The position numbers were made by a program, and so were the translations under genes. Below are positions 31,301 through 41,645 of a DNA stretch of 64,000 nt, one piece after another. How positions within the stretch are numbered: the stretch's first letter is position 1; each line of letters opens with the position of its first letter. The stretch is taken from contig JARDYH010000001.1 of assembly GCA_029215795.1 (NCBI GenBank), positions 351,502,154 through 351,566,153 of the forward strand. The letters run 5' to 3'. The DNA is from Anniella stebbinsi (taxonomy: Eukaryota > Chordata > Lepidosauria > Squamata > Anniellidae). Below the pieces are notes generated by a model. It saw nothing but the letters and a program-made list of their open reading frames with translations. It made no database searches and was not told where the DNA came from.

Positions 31301-32306
31301 CATTGGGAAAGTGGTGGAACTTTCCCAAATAAATGCATGGGGGGAAAAATCCTGGAGTTCAGGGAAAAGCCCACAGCTCAGCTCACAGATGCATATGGAG
31401 TCATTCTCTGTTAAGCCAAAAACAACAACAAAGGGATCAGATTTCCCAGCAATGGATATTCCTTGTCCCCTTGCTGGACCGTTACCTCTGCTGCTCTTTC
31501 TACCCAAACATACCTGAGGACATCAGCATTTCAAACTTTGATTACTTTATTTTGAACTCTGATTTCTAAGAACAATATCCTCAAAATTACATTCATTCGT
31601 TCTGGACTGTTCCAGCTCAGATATTTACCTAGGCAATGCTAGCTCTTTTTTGTGGGGGAGGAACAAGCATTCCCCATTCACTAATAGATGGATTGATGCA
31701 GACACCTGATTGTGCAGAAGCCTAAATTGGACATTTGTTGCTCTCAAACAGTGGTGTGTGGGTGGGTGTAAAGAGTTGATATGAATTGTGTGTCTGCATG
31801 AATGGATATTCACTTGGACTTTTTGAATCTTATGTGATAATGTTGATGTGAACCTCCTCCACTACAAGCTAGAGGCTATTGCTCTCTTAGTATGTATTTG
31901 AATCAAGCCAAACATACATCATAGATGGAATTTTGACAAGCTTGATTGGTTATAGGTGAGTGTCCTACAATCAAAGCATTGACGGTTTAAGATTCTTGTA
32001 TTGTGTATTTTAGAGTACATATAAGGAATGCCTAGATCTTCAGCAAGAGAGGAACAAGTATATTCGCTCACTCCTGCTTTATGTTTGGAATTCCTCCCAG
32101 GCAGTGATGGTGTGAAACACCTACCCGGCACCGTGCTTAGATTTACAATTGGGCTTGGGAAACTGAACTCTCTCCCCACCACACATCAAACTAAGAAGAC
32201 AGCTTATTGTATTCTGAGTCCAATCCTGAGCCACATTTGGCCCCATCATATCCCCAATAATCTCATCAGGAGTGTGTTGGGGTCTGATAATTTCCTGTTG
32301 GAAACT
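31301..32306. other. unassigned, no gene seen
   Basis: No repeat or coding family recognised. Confidence 0.4.
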
Positions 32307-32543
32307 CTGGCCCAATCTACATGAAGCAGGATATTGCACTATGAAAGTGGTATATAAAAGCCAGAAGCCCTACTACTGATTAATAGCGGTATTGAAGTGC
32401 ACTGACAACTGTTCGGGCCCATAGACACATACTATATACCACTTTCATGCTGCTTTCATAGTGCTATATCCTGCTTGGTGTGGCTCCTGCCTTTTATATA
32501 CTATTTTCATACTGCTATATTCTGCTTGGTGTAGATCTGGCCC
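32307..32543. mobile_element. palindromic MITE with TATA-like motifs in both arms
   Basis: Left end CTGGCCCAATCTACATGAAG, right end TTGGTGTAGATCTGGCCC. The interior has GTGGTATATAAAAGCCAG (left, plus strand) and TGCCTTTTATATACT (right, minus-strand TATATAAAAGG). The centre is near CAACTGTTCGGGCCC. The same family is at 35100-35265, 44880-45095 and 57345-57545. Confidence 0.75.
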
Positions 32544-33391
32544 ATGTGACCTCACCCTCTCCAATAGAAATTCAGCAAGAACCACTGAGCTCCTGCAAGT
32601 TCTGGGGGGTGTTAAACCACCACCCCCAGAAAGAAACCCCATCAAAACTTTTGAAAAAAGGTATGTAGAAACCCTGTCTCCCTCCCCAAGGAGAAAATTC
32701 CCTAATACCCTCACCTCTCCCAGCCTCTTTCGCCAGAGTTTTTATTCCCATCCAACCTCGCAGAATGCTGAAAATTGAATAATCTGATTTTTTTGGCACA
32801 GGGCAAGTATTCCTGTGAGGTTCTTAAAGGAAGGGTGAGATTATCGTAGAAATATTCCTTAATGGGACAACAGCCAGCTTTGTTAGAATTACTTTTAGGA
32901 CCCATTCTCTTACCCAGAGCATTCTTAGTGCTTCTTTTCCCCCCCCTTTTAATTTCTGAAATATGTAAATATTTGCTTCTATTGCTCTGTTGACTACAGT
33001 GGGTTAATGCTACTGTAGGTTAATTCGACTTTGAGACTCAGCGCTGAGTTATGCATCCCTGAAGGCCTCAATTTGCATATTTTTAGAAAGTGGATATACT
33101 TGGCAAGCTTCCTCTTTATTCAGCTCTAGTTTTGGCACATGCCGAAATGCAGAGGGCATCGAGCAGTAATTTCACCTCGGAAAAACAAATTGGGTTTGGT
33201 ACCACTGGTGTCATTTCAAAACTCATGCATTTTAATGTCAGTACCTTAGCAAGTCCCATGCTTTGGAAAATGCCACCCGAAAAATAAATAAATAAATAAA
33301 TAAATTCAGGTTAATTTTGCTTTGTGAATAATTGTCAGATCATGTTGGGTTTTATTGCCTCCTATTCAAATGTAACAAACATTTCCCCTCC
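32544..33391. other. unassigned; candidate conserved non-coding stretch
   Basis: 33060-33260 has no repeat hallmarks and mixed sequence. An AAAT run lies at about 33279-33305. No gene. Confidence 0.3.
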
Positions 33392-33423
<32 letters not shown>

Positions 33424-33425
33424 GC

Positions 33426-33456
<31 letters not shown>
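33392..33456. repeat. (AT)n(CA)n compound microsatellite
   Basis: About 12 AT units followed by about 15 CA units with a GC interruption. Confidence 0.95.
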
Positions 33457-33709
33457 TTTTGGGGTCTGCTGCATTTTTGAAAGAAAAGATGAAAAGTCAA
33501 ACTTTAATCAATGTTTTCTCTTTAACAGGGGTGGGCACCATTTTGTTTTTTTCCTGTTGAGGGCTTCATTCCCTTGTGGGGGGGATGTCAGTGGGGAGCA
33601 AGGCTGAAGCCAGTAGTAGGTAGTGCAAGGGATGTCAGAGGACACCATCTGGGGAGTGAAGCTTGCTGGACTTTCCTTAGTACTGTCCCCTCCCCATTTC
33701 TATGTAAGC

Positions 33710-34029
33710 TAGGCTGACCATATGAAAAGGAGGACAGGGCTCCTGTAACTTTTACAGTTGTAGAGAAAAGGGAATTTCAGACAGTGTCATTTGTATGCAA
33801 TTAGTTCCTGGTGAATTTCCCTCTTCATCACAACAGTTAAAGGTGCAGGGGCCCTGCCGTCTTTTGTCTATGGTCACTCTAGTATAGTGCCTGCAACTTT
33901 AACTGTTGTGATGAAGAGGGAATTTCACCAGGAACTAATTGCATACAAATGACACTGGCTGAAATTCCCTTTTCTCTACAACTGCTAAAGTTACATGAGC
34001 CCTGTCCTCCTTTTCATATGGTCAGTCTA
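33710..34029. mobile_element. palindromic MITE, GGCTGACCA family, complete
   Basis: TAGGCTGACCATATGAAAAG at the left is the inverse of CTTTTCATATGGTCAGTCTA at the right (one mismatch). The whole 320 bp is an imperfect palindrome, with a second copy of the end motif (CTATGGTCACTCTAGTA) near the centre. No convincing flank duplication. Confidence 0.85.
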
Positions 34030-34229
34030 TATTTGAGGAAAGGGGAAAATGTATCACACAGTGTATAGCAAAAGCTTCAAAGTACAGCAAAAGCTACAAA
34101 AGCTACAAAAGCAGGAGTAAGTGAAGTTAATTTTAGATACGTTGTTCTTTATTTCCGTGATTTTAAGATTAAGATGTTCTGTAGAACAGATTTGTCTTAA
34201 TTGTGTGCTGTAAAATCAAATATGTGACC
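34030..34229. other. unassigned, no gene seen
   Basis: A short AAAGCTAC repeat at 34088-34110; otherwise nothing. Confidence 0.4.
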
Positions 34230-34358
34230 AAGGCTATGTTCAGGTGGGCACACCCCCTTGGTGCTGGACATGCCCCCTAGACCCAGACATGTTGGTTGCC
34301 CCCTTGGGAGCCGACCATGTTGTTCTCTTTTTTGGTTTCCAAAATCTGGTCACCCTAA
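34230..34358. mobile_element. end fragment of the 52-kb-type MITE
   Basis: CAGGTGGGCACACCCCCTTG and CCAAAATCTGGTCACCCTA are the reverse complement of the left end of 52470-53249 (TAGGGTGACCAGATTTTGG, GGGGGCGTGCCCACC). Confidence 0.7.
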
Positions 34359-35099
34359 CAATGCAAGTTAACTGCCCAGAAGATGCCAGAGTGATTGGAA
34401 AGATCTGTCAGTTAGAAAAGACAACACTGGAGTATTTAGGACCTATTTCCTTTCTCAATCCCTTCTTCTCTCTACCTGCTTGTTCTTTAGTACCTAAATG
34501 CAGTACCCAGGTTTGGAATAGCAGTTGTGATTTTCTGAATTGGAGACTTAGAGTGGAGGGTGCTGAGTTAAGATATGAAATGCAGATTGGCTTCATTTTG
34601 TCCTTTGCCACTTTTATGAATATTAAACATACAGATAAAACAATTTGGAACACATTTTTTTTTGGGGGGGGGGAGGAAAGGATCTTTAAACTCTCAATTT
34701 CAACCCAATAAAGGTTTTATTCTAGTGCAGCAAAGAGAAATAAAATTAAAATATATAGGTTGATATTGGCCTAGATGTAAGGAGCGTATCTGGAAACCTG
34801 CATTTTGACTGGAGTGGAATTTTATGGGCACATCAAAAACTGAATGCTGTTAAATATAGAAAGTATGATCAGTCAAAGTGGCATAAGGGCCAATGCTGTA
34901 GGTTTCTGTGCCAGTAAAATAAAATGGGGTGGGGAGCAAAGTCTGTCTGCATCAGTACAAAACACATAAGCCATGCTACTAAGAAAAGGGCAGCATTCAG
35001 ATATAGCAAATGGCAATATGTCATCCTGTGTATAATGATTTAAAGGATATACCCCCAATGTGTATCGAGTATTCTTTTTCAGCAGAAAGCCTACTTGCT
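34359..35099. other. unassigned, no gene seen
   Basis: A T/G run at 34656-34678. No family recognised. Confidence 0.4.
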
Positions 35100-35265
35100 G
35101 TTATGAAACCACTATGAAAATGGCATGAAAGGAGTATACGGAGTCTATGGGCCCCAACAGTTGTCAGTGCACTTCAATACTGTTGTAAAGCAGTAGTGTG
35201 TCTCCTGCCTTTTATATACGGCTTTCATAGTGAAATATCCTGCTTGGAGTGGATTAGGCCTTAGT
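35100..35265. mobile_element. palindromic TATA-arm MITE, partial
   Basis: The centre GGGCCCCAACAGTTGTCAGT and right arm (CTCCTGCCTTTTATATACGG, ATATCCTGCTTGGAG) are clear; the left arm is diverged. Confidence 0.65.
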
Positions 35266-35469
35266 TCTTTCCTGGACATTTGGCTAGCCTGGCTAAAGTA
35301 ATCAAACTTCCAGAATCTAACTTGTATGACAGTTTCACAGAGTTTGTTATCTGTGTCTCCCACTATGTACTGTACCCTATTTGTTTTCTTGGCACATTTG
35401 GCACATTTTGAGCAGATTCCCCATCCCCGGCACCCCCCATGTTTCTCTTAATACTATTGGAATAACCTT

Positions 35470-35865
35470 CTCATAATTCCAGATCCCAGGTACCATTCCA
35501 TGAAGCTGGTTAGTGGGAAGTTCAGGACAGATCAAAGGAAGTAGTTCCTCACACAGTGCATAGTTAAACTATTCCGTTCACTACCACACAATGTAGTATT
35601 GCCACCAATTTGGATGGCTTCAAAAGGAGACAAGACATATTCCTAGAGGAGGAGGGTCTCAATGGCTACCTGTCCTGAAGGCGATGAGTTAGCCTATATA
35701 CATCACTTGCTGGGGAACATGGGTGGGAGGGTGTGGTTGCACCTGTGTCCTGATTGTGCGTTTCTAGTAGTAGCTGGTTGGCCACTGAGTGAACAAAGTG
35801 CTGCACGAGATAGACTTTTGGTCTGATCCTTCATGGCTTTTATGTTCTTTAGTTCCAGTAGGAGC
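35470..35865 (+). repeat. CR1-like LINE 3' end
   Basis: GAAGCTGGTTAGTGGGAAGT, CAGGACAGATCAAAGGAAGT and TGGATGGCTTCAAAAGGAG blocks, ending near TTTATGTTCTTTAG. Confidence 0.8.
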
Positions 35866-36011
35866 ACACAAGAAGAGAGGGGGTAGGGCCTTTTTCTCCA
35901 TCTCCTTTACACACCAGACCATAAAGTTGGGTGGGAGGTTCACAAATTCCTAACTGAGTCACATTCTTTCCATTGGACAATACTTTGGCCCAGGATTAGT
36001 TTACATTTCAA

Positions 36012-36520
36012 GTCAGGCCAGATCTACACCAAGCAGGATATGACACTTTGAAAACGGTTTGAAAACTGTCCTATTACAGGCCTTCTTTAATTGACTGAGC
36101 CAATGATTATTAGAGGAGATATTTTATTGCTAGAATTGTTGTTTTAAAGGATATTGTAATTATAACTTGTTTTTATGCTTTATGCTTTAATATTTTGTAT
36201 ATTGGTGTTTTTAATGTTCAGTGTTTTTAATTTTTGTAAACTGTCCAGAGAGCTTCGGCTATGGGGCGGTATATAAATAGAATAAAATAAATAAATAAAA
36301 TAAATCTGCAGACACCTTCTAACAACCCCCTGAAGAAGGCCTTTAATAGGACACAGGACAAAATGTGCCGGGCTTCATACAAATAAATACATTTTGCATC
36401 CGGAGTACCTGTTTCTGTCTTCCTTTGATTATAACAGTAGTGACAACTATTGGGGCCCTAAGCCCTATAGTTGCCACTACTGTTATAAACCATTTTAAAG
36501 CAGTAGTGTAGATCCTTCCT
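36012..36520. mobile_element. diverged TATA-arm-like MITE containing an L2 tail
   Basis: The left end GGCCAGATCTACACCAAGCA matches the family terminus. The outer right part (GTAGTGTAGATCC) is a weak inverse. Inside, AACAGTAGTGACAACTATTG and its inverse (CTATAGTTGCCACTACTGTT) form a clear hairpin at about 36436-36486. 36140-36306 is a plus-strand L2 tail (GTAAACTGTCCAGAGAGCTT, then AAATAAATAAA). Confidence 0.55.
36140..36306 (+). repeat. L2-clade LINE 3' tail
   Basis: TTGTAATTATAACTTGTTTT through GGGGCGGTATATAAATAGAA matches 40990-41120 of the long L2 copy and ends in AAATAAATAAATAAAATAAA. Confidence 0.8.
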
Positions 36521-36872
36521 CAGAAAAAAATGGATGGGAGAAGATGACAGTAAATGTCATACAAGCATTGTGAGCAAAGCAAGACAAGAATATATTGTAG
36601 CCCTGGTAATTACAACATTTGGTGATAACTCTAAATATATACATAGTATTATTTAATGAGCATCTTAGGTTTGTAATAGTCCATGCAGTGAAACAGTTAA
36701 AGCCAATTTAGGGATGTTGGAGAAATCCATAATGGAACCAAATGAGTTCGGATTGTTATGGATCTGAGCTGCGGGTTCTGCAGAGGCTTTCCCCCTGTCA
36801 GGCAGAGTTCATGGAGTGTTCTCCTAAACTTTGTTGCAGGAAAAAAACACTGGCCAGAAATGTGTTTTCCCC

Positions 36873-37963
36873 TAGGGATGTGCATTATATCGGATCCGAT
36901 ATCCGATTCCAATTAAAATTGGAGAAAATCGGACTTCTGATAACGTTTCTGATTCAAAAATTTGGAAATCAGATTTTATCTGGTCCAGTTTTTTGGTCTC
37001 CGATTTTAATCAGAGAAAATTGGAAAATCGGACCCCATTTTGAATGCATTTTCCCGTTGCCTGTTTTTGTGTTACAAAAATGCCTATAACTTTTTTATTT
37101 TTATAGATAGAAGGATGAAACATGGCCACATTGCAGTCGGCTTTGAGGTACTTATCTGTGAGAAATTTCAGAAAGATAGCTTCAGGCATTTTGTAGCTAT
37201 GCATTTTTTTTTTTTACTAATGAACTAGGAATGCCTATAACTTTTTATTTTTAAAGATCCACAAATGAAACTTTGCCACATTGCAGATGGTATGTTGGAA
37301 CACATGTGTGTGAAATTTCAGAACCATAGGTGCTTGCCTTGTGTGGCATTTTTTTTAAAAAAAAAAATAGTAGCAGAGAGGTAAATACAGTTATGCCTTT
37401 CAACGTATGTATTTTTAAAGATCCAAACATGAAATTTGTCCATATTAGAGATACCACTTTGGTTGATATGTGTGAGCAATTTTAGAACAATAGCTTCAAA
37501 CGTGTAGTGGCAAGGTATTGTGGGAGGAATAAGGAGAGAAACCAATTTAACTTTTTTAATTTTAAAGATAGAAGCTTGAAACATGCCCACATGGAATATG
37601 GGTTTGAGGTACTTATCTGTGAGAAATTTCAAAAAGATAGCTCCAGGCATTTTGTGGCTATGAATGTTTTACTTTAAAAGTTCCAAAAGTTGAAAAACAG
37701 AGGCTTTGACAGCTAACAGAAGGGGTGGGGAGGCGGGGCTGGGCATTGCAGTGCAGTTTGACAGCAGTTTTTGTAACACAAAAATTGGCAATGGGAAAAA
37801 TTACTCAAAATGGTGTCCAATACAAAAATCAGACGTCCGATTATCGTATTGGATTCGGATCTGATATGATATGGTGGACCTCCGATTTTTCCGATCTGAT
37901 TTTTTTATGTGAAGTTCCGATTCCTATTCCGATCCAATTTTTTTGTGTCCAATCACATCCCTA
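36873..37963. mobile_element. hAT-like MITE (GGATCCGATATCCGAT type)
   Basis: Left end TAGGGATGTGCATTATATCG, right end CCAATCACATCCCTA. The flanks TTTTCCCC (36865-36872) and TTTCCCCC (37964-37971) differ by one base, a plausible decayed 8-bp duplication. The interior has inverted CCGAT/ATCGG-rich arms and repeated blocks around AACTTTTTTATTTTTA-AAGAT and GTGAGAAATTTCAGAA (37160, 37310 and 37620). No coding potential. Confidence 0.75.
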
Positions 37964-37974
37964 TTTCCCCCCAT

Positions 37975-38115
37975 AAGCTAAAGCATGAAAATGTGCATGG
38001 GGGGGAATTTGCACATTTTGGAAACTGGAAAAAAATCTGATTCTATTGATGGGAACGATGGGACAATCCATGAGACACAGATGGAACAGACTGTACACAA
38101 TCCATACATCCCTAG
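37975..38115. repeat. dispersed repeat ending CATACATCCCTAG
   Basis: AAAATGTGCATGG, GAATTTGCACATTTTGG and a terminal ACACAATCCATACATCCCTA. Similar right edges are at 24340 and 58990. Confidence 0.45.
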
Positions 38116-38224
38116 GCCATTTTGATTACAAATTGATATGGGACTAGGAATGTCATGAGGAATCGAATAGGGGCACTCACAAAAACAAATGTCTGCTTGA
38201 AGGCTTGAACAGGTGTTTAGAGTC

Positions 38225-38226
<2 letters not shown>

Positions 38227-38262
<36 letters not shown>
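38227..38262. repeat. (GA)n microsatellite
   Basis: Eighteen uninterrupted AG units. Confidence 0.95.
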
Positions 38263-38263
<1 letters not shown>

Positions 38264-39235
38264 CAAATAAGCCCCCCAAAATCAGATAAAATGGAAGTAC
38301 TGTGTGTGCATAGGGTAACCTGCTGATTTGGATGGAACTTTGTGGCTGATGTTACATGGCATTGCATTCCCCCTGAATTTCCAGGTAAAGGAGCATGGGA
38401 GTTCTCCTGGACTTTACCCTATTTATGGTGTCTCAGGTGGTATCAGTTGTCAGGGGTGATTCACTAGTTGAGGGTCTACCTGGAGAAAGTAGAACATGCC
38501 ACAGTTATCCATACGCTACTTATATTCAGACTGGAGAATTATAAGGTCATCAATGAGAGGCTGCCTTTGAAGAAGGGCAGGTGCAGTTGTTTGTGGGAGA
38601 GGGCAGGTGATCAGAATGTATTACACTATTTTCTACTGATTACACTGGTGACAGTGCTTGCTTTATTGGGCCCACTATACAGTGCTGGTCGTTACCTTTA
38701 AAACCCTATCTGATGTTGCCGATTGTGTAACTGTGGGTTCGAGGAACTTGTTCCTGAAGCTGAAGTTTGGAGTGTGTTGAAACTCCAAAGGACTCAGCAG
38801 GAAAAACAAGTCCACTTAAAAAGAAAGTTGTGGCAGATGTCTGCCTTGTATGGGGCAAGAACCTAGGCAGCCAGACGAGTCTAGGCAAAAAGTTCGGGGG
38901 ATGCCATAACCATGGCTTTTTGTGCAGTGGCACAAAGAGGCTGCAAAATGATTCCTTGATGGCCACGAGCTTGTGTGACTCATTATGCTATTTTCACTCA
39001 GACAAGGTTTCCCAATGTGACCACCTACAAGATGGCCATATCGCAGGATCCTACAGAGCTGGCCCTACCATTGAGCAGCTGGCTAACAATGGTTTGGGAC
39101 AAAAGAAGGACAGAGATTTACATAAGATTTGCATGTAGCAATTTATATATATGTATATATGCAAATTTAGAAATAATCACTGTAGTTTAAATAGTAATAC
39201 AATACATTTAACATAGGGGGAAGCATATATGTGTG
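38263..39235. other. unassigned, no gene seen
   Basis: Short open frames (for example 38767-39138) show no family motifs; judged chance. Confidence 0.4.
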
Positions 39236-41144
39236 CCTGCTCAGTCTGCTGTCCAGATGTGGCCTCCTGCTCCCTTTTCCCCTTCTTTGGCATCTGCCAG
39301 GACTTAGACTCCAGTGTTATAGCAGGTAAATCTAGTGAGGTGTCCAGAGCACAGGCTTGTCCTGTTTTCTTGGATGAGTTTCAGTTGATACAGCTCGAGG
39401 ATGTTGACAAGGTGCTTGGACAGGTTCGTGCAACCACTTCTGTATTGGATCCTTGCCCCTCTTGGCTAATAAAAGCTAGCAGGGATGGAACAGCCGGCTG
39501 GGCCAGGGAAGTGATTAATGCCTCTCTATGAGAGGGAGTGGTCCCAGGCTACTTGAAGGAGGCGGTAGTGAGACCACTCCTGAAGAAATCTTCCCTAGAC
39601 CCCGAAAATAACTATAGACCTGTGGCAAATATTCCATTCCTGGTCAAGGTCCTTGAGCGAGTGGTTGCGAGCCAGCTCCAGACACTCTTAGATGAGACTG
39701 ATTATCTGGATCCATTTCAGTCCGGCTTCAGGCCTGGTTTTGGCACGGAAACAGCCTTGGTCGCCCTGTATGATGACCTATGTTGGGAGAAAGACAGGGG
39801 AAGTGTGACTCTGTTGATTCTCCTTGATCTTTCAGCAGCTTTCGATACCATCGACCATGGTATCCTTCTGGGACGACTGGCTGAGTTGGGAGTGGGAGAC
39901 ACTGCACTGCAGTGGTTCCGTTCCTACTTGGCGGGCCGGCTCCAGAAGGTGGTGCTTGGGGGACATTGCTCAGCCCTGTGGATTCTCCAGTATGGGGTTC
40001 CTCAGGGGTCAGTCTTGTCCCCCATGCTGTTCAACATCTACATGAAACCGTTGGGAGCAGTCATCTGGAGTTTTGGGGTGCCTTGTCATCAGTACGCTGA
40101 TGACACACAACTCTATTTCTCCTTCTCATCTTCAGCAGGTGAGGCTGTGGATGTGCTGAACCAGTGCCTGGCTGCGACAATGGACTGGATGAGGGCTAAC
40201 AAACTGAAACTCAATCCAGACAAGACTGAGATGCTGTTAGTGGGTGGTTCTGCTGACTGGATGGAGGGTCTTCAACCTGTTCTGGATGGGGTTGCACTCC
40301 CCCTGAAGGAGCAGGTTCGTAGCTTGGGGGTTCTCCTAGAACCATCTTTGTCACTTGAGGCTCAGGTGGCTTCGGTGGCACGGAGTGCCTTCTACCAACT
40401 TCGGTTGGTGGCCCAGCTACGCTCCTATTTGGACAGGGATAACCTGGCTTCAGTTGTCTATGCTCTGGTAATCTCTAAATTGGATTACTGCAATGCACTC
40501 TACGTGGGGCTGCCTTTGAAGACGGTTCAGAAGCTGCAGCTTGTGCAAAATGCAGCGGCCAGAGTGATAACAGGAACCAGAAGGTTCGAGCATATAGGAC
40601 CTACTCTGGCCCGCTTGCATTGGCTGCCTATACGTTTCCGAGCCCAATTCAAGGTGCTGGTTTTAACCTATAAAGCCTTACATGGCTTAGGACCACAATA
40701 CCTGATGGAACACCTCTCCCAACATGAACCTACCCATACACTACGATCCACCTCGAAGGTCCTCCTCCGGTTGCCTACTCCAAGGGAGGCACGGAGAATG
40801 GCAACAAGGGAGAGGGCCTTTTCAGTGGTGGCCCCCCAATTATGGAATGATCTCCCTGACGAGGCTCGCCTGGCACCAACATTGTTATCTTTTCGGTGCC
40901 AGGTCAAGACTTTCCTCTTCTCCCAGGCATTTAACAGCATATGATGAGGGTTGTTGTGTTTTTGTTGTTGTGCTTTGACCCAGAAGAATATTGCAATTTT
41001 AACTTGTTTTTATGCCTTATGCTTTTAAATTTTGTATATTGGTGTTTTAATTGTTCAATGTTTTTAATTTTTGTAAACCGCCCAGAGAGCTTTGGCTATG
41101 GGGCAGCATATAAATAGAATAAAATAAATAAATAAATAAATTAT
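39236..41144 (+). mobile_element. L2-clade LINE, 5'-truncated
   Basis: Runs from just before the reverse transcriptase domain to a complete 3' end: a GTAAACCGCCCAGAGAGCTT hairpin tail and an AAATAAATAAATAAA repeat instead of poly(A), as is usual for this clade. The endonuclease domain is missing. It is the least decayed LINE copy in the window. Confidence 0.9.
39250..40944 (+). pseudogene. L2 reverse transcriptase, one internal stop then 468 intact codons
   Basis: One frame continues from about 39250 to the stop at 40942-40944, broken only by TGA at 39529-39531 within ASL-stop-EGVVPGYLKE. From 39538 the frame is open. Counting from there, the RT motifs are present: NYRPVANIPFL (about 24), SAAFDTIDHG with Asp 103, GVPQGSVLSP (about 152-161) and YADD at 186-189. 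After RT come LHWLPIRFRAQFKVL and the conserved QLWNDLPDEARL-FLFSQAF end. The stop is probably a CGA-to-TGA change, a typical decay of a methylated CpG (inference). Without the endonuclease domain this copy cannot mobilise itself. Confidence 0.9.
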
Positions 41145-41279
41145 GCTTTGTTTTTTAATCTTTAACCTGGACTTAAACCAGACAACCCTTCAAAATCTAA
41201 AATTAGAGAGTTGTCTTCTGTAAGGTAGGACACATGGCCAGCCTACCACCTACATGTATATGGACTTAATGAGGCCCTG

Positions 41280-41645
41280 CTTGTAGGCCTGCCATTAACA
41301 TCTGTTACGTTAGTGGCCCAAGAGGCAGGGCCTTTTCAGTGATGGCCCCATCCCTGTGGAATGCCCTGCCACATGATGTGTGTTTGAAGATCTCATTGGC
41401 TATTTTTAAACATGCCTTAAAGACTTGGCTTCTCCAGGTTGCTTTTGATTGAGTAAGGTTGTTGGTCCTCACACATTATTATGTTATATTTTATTTATGA
41501 TATTGTGATAAAGCTTTTGGTGCTTTGTATTTTGAAAATGTTTTGTAAAACTGTATTATTATTATTATTATTGTTATTATCATCATTATTGTAAACTGCC
41601 TTGAGAGGGCTCCTGGGCTTGAAAGGCAGAATATAAATACTTAAA
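41280..41645 (+). repeat. second, older L2-like LINE 3' end
   Basis: The decayed coding tail shows a GNALPHDV-like stretch (TGTGGAATGCCCTGCCACAT). The 3' tail is GTAAACTGCCTTGAGAGGGC then GAAAGGCAGAATATAAAT. An ATT run lies at 41556-41580. A different subfamily from 39236-41144. Confidence 0.7.
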
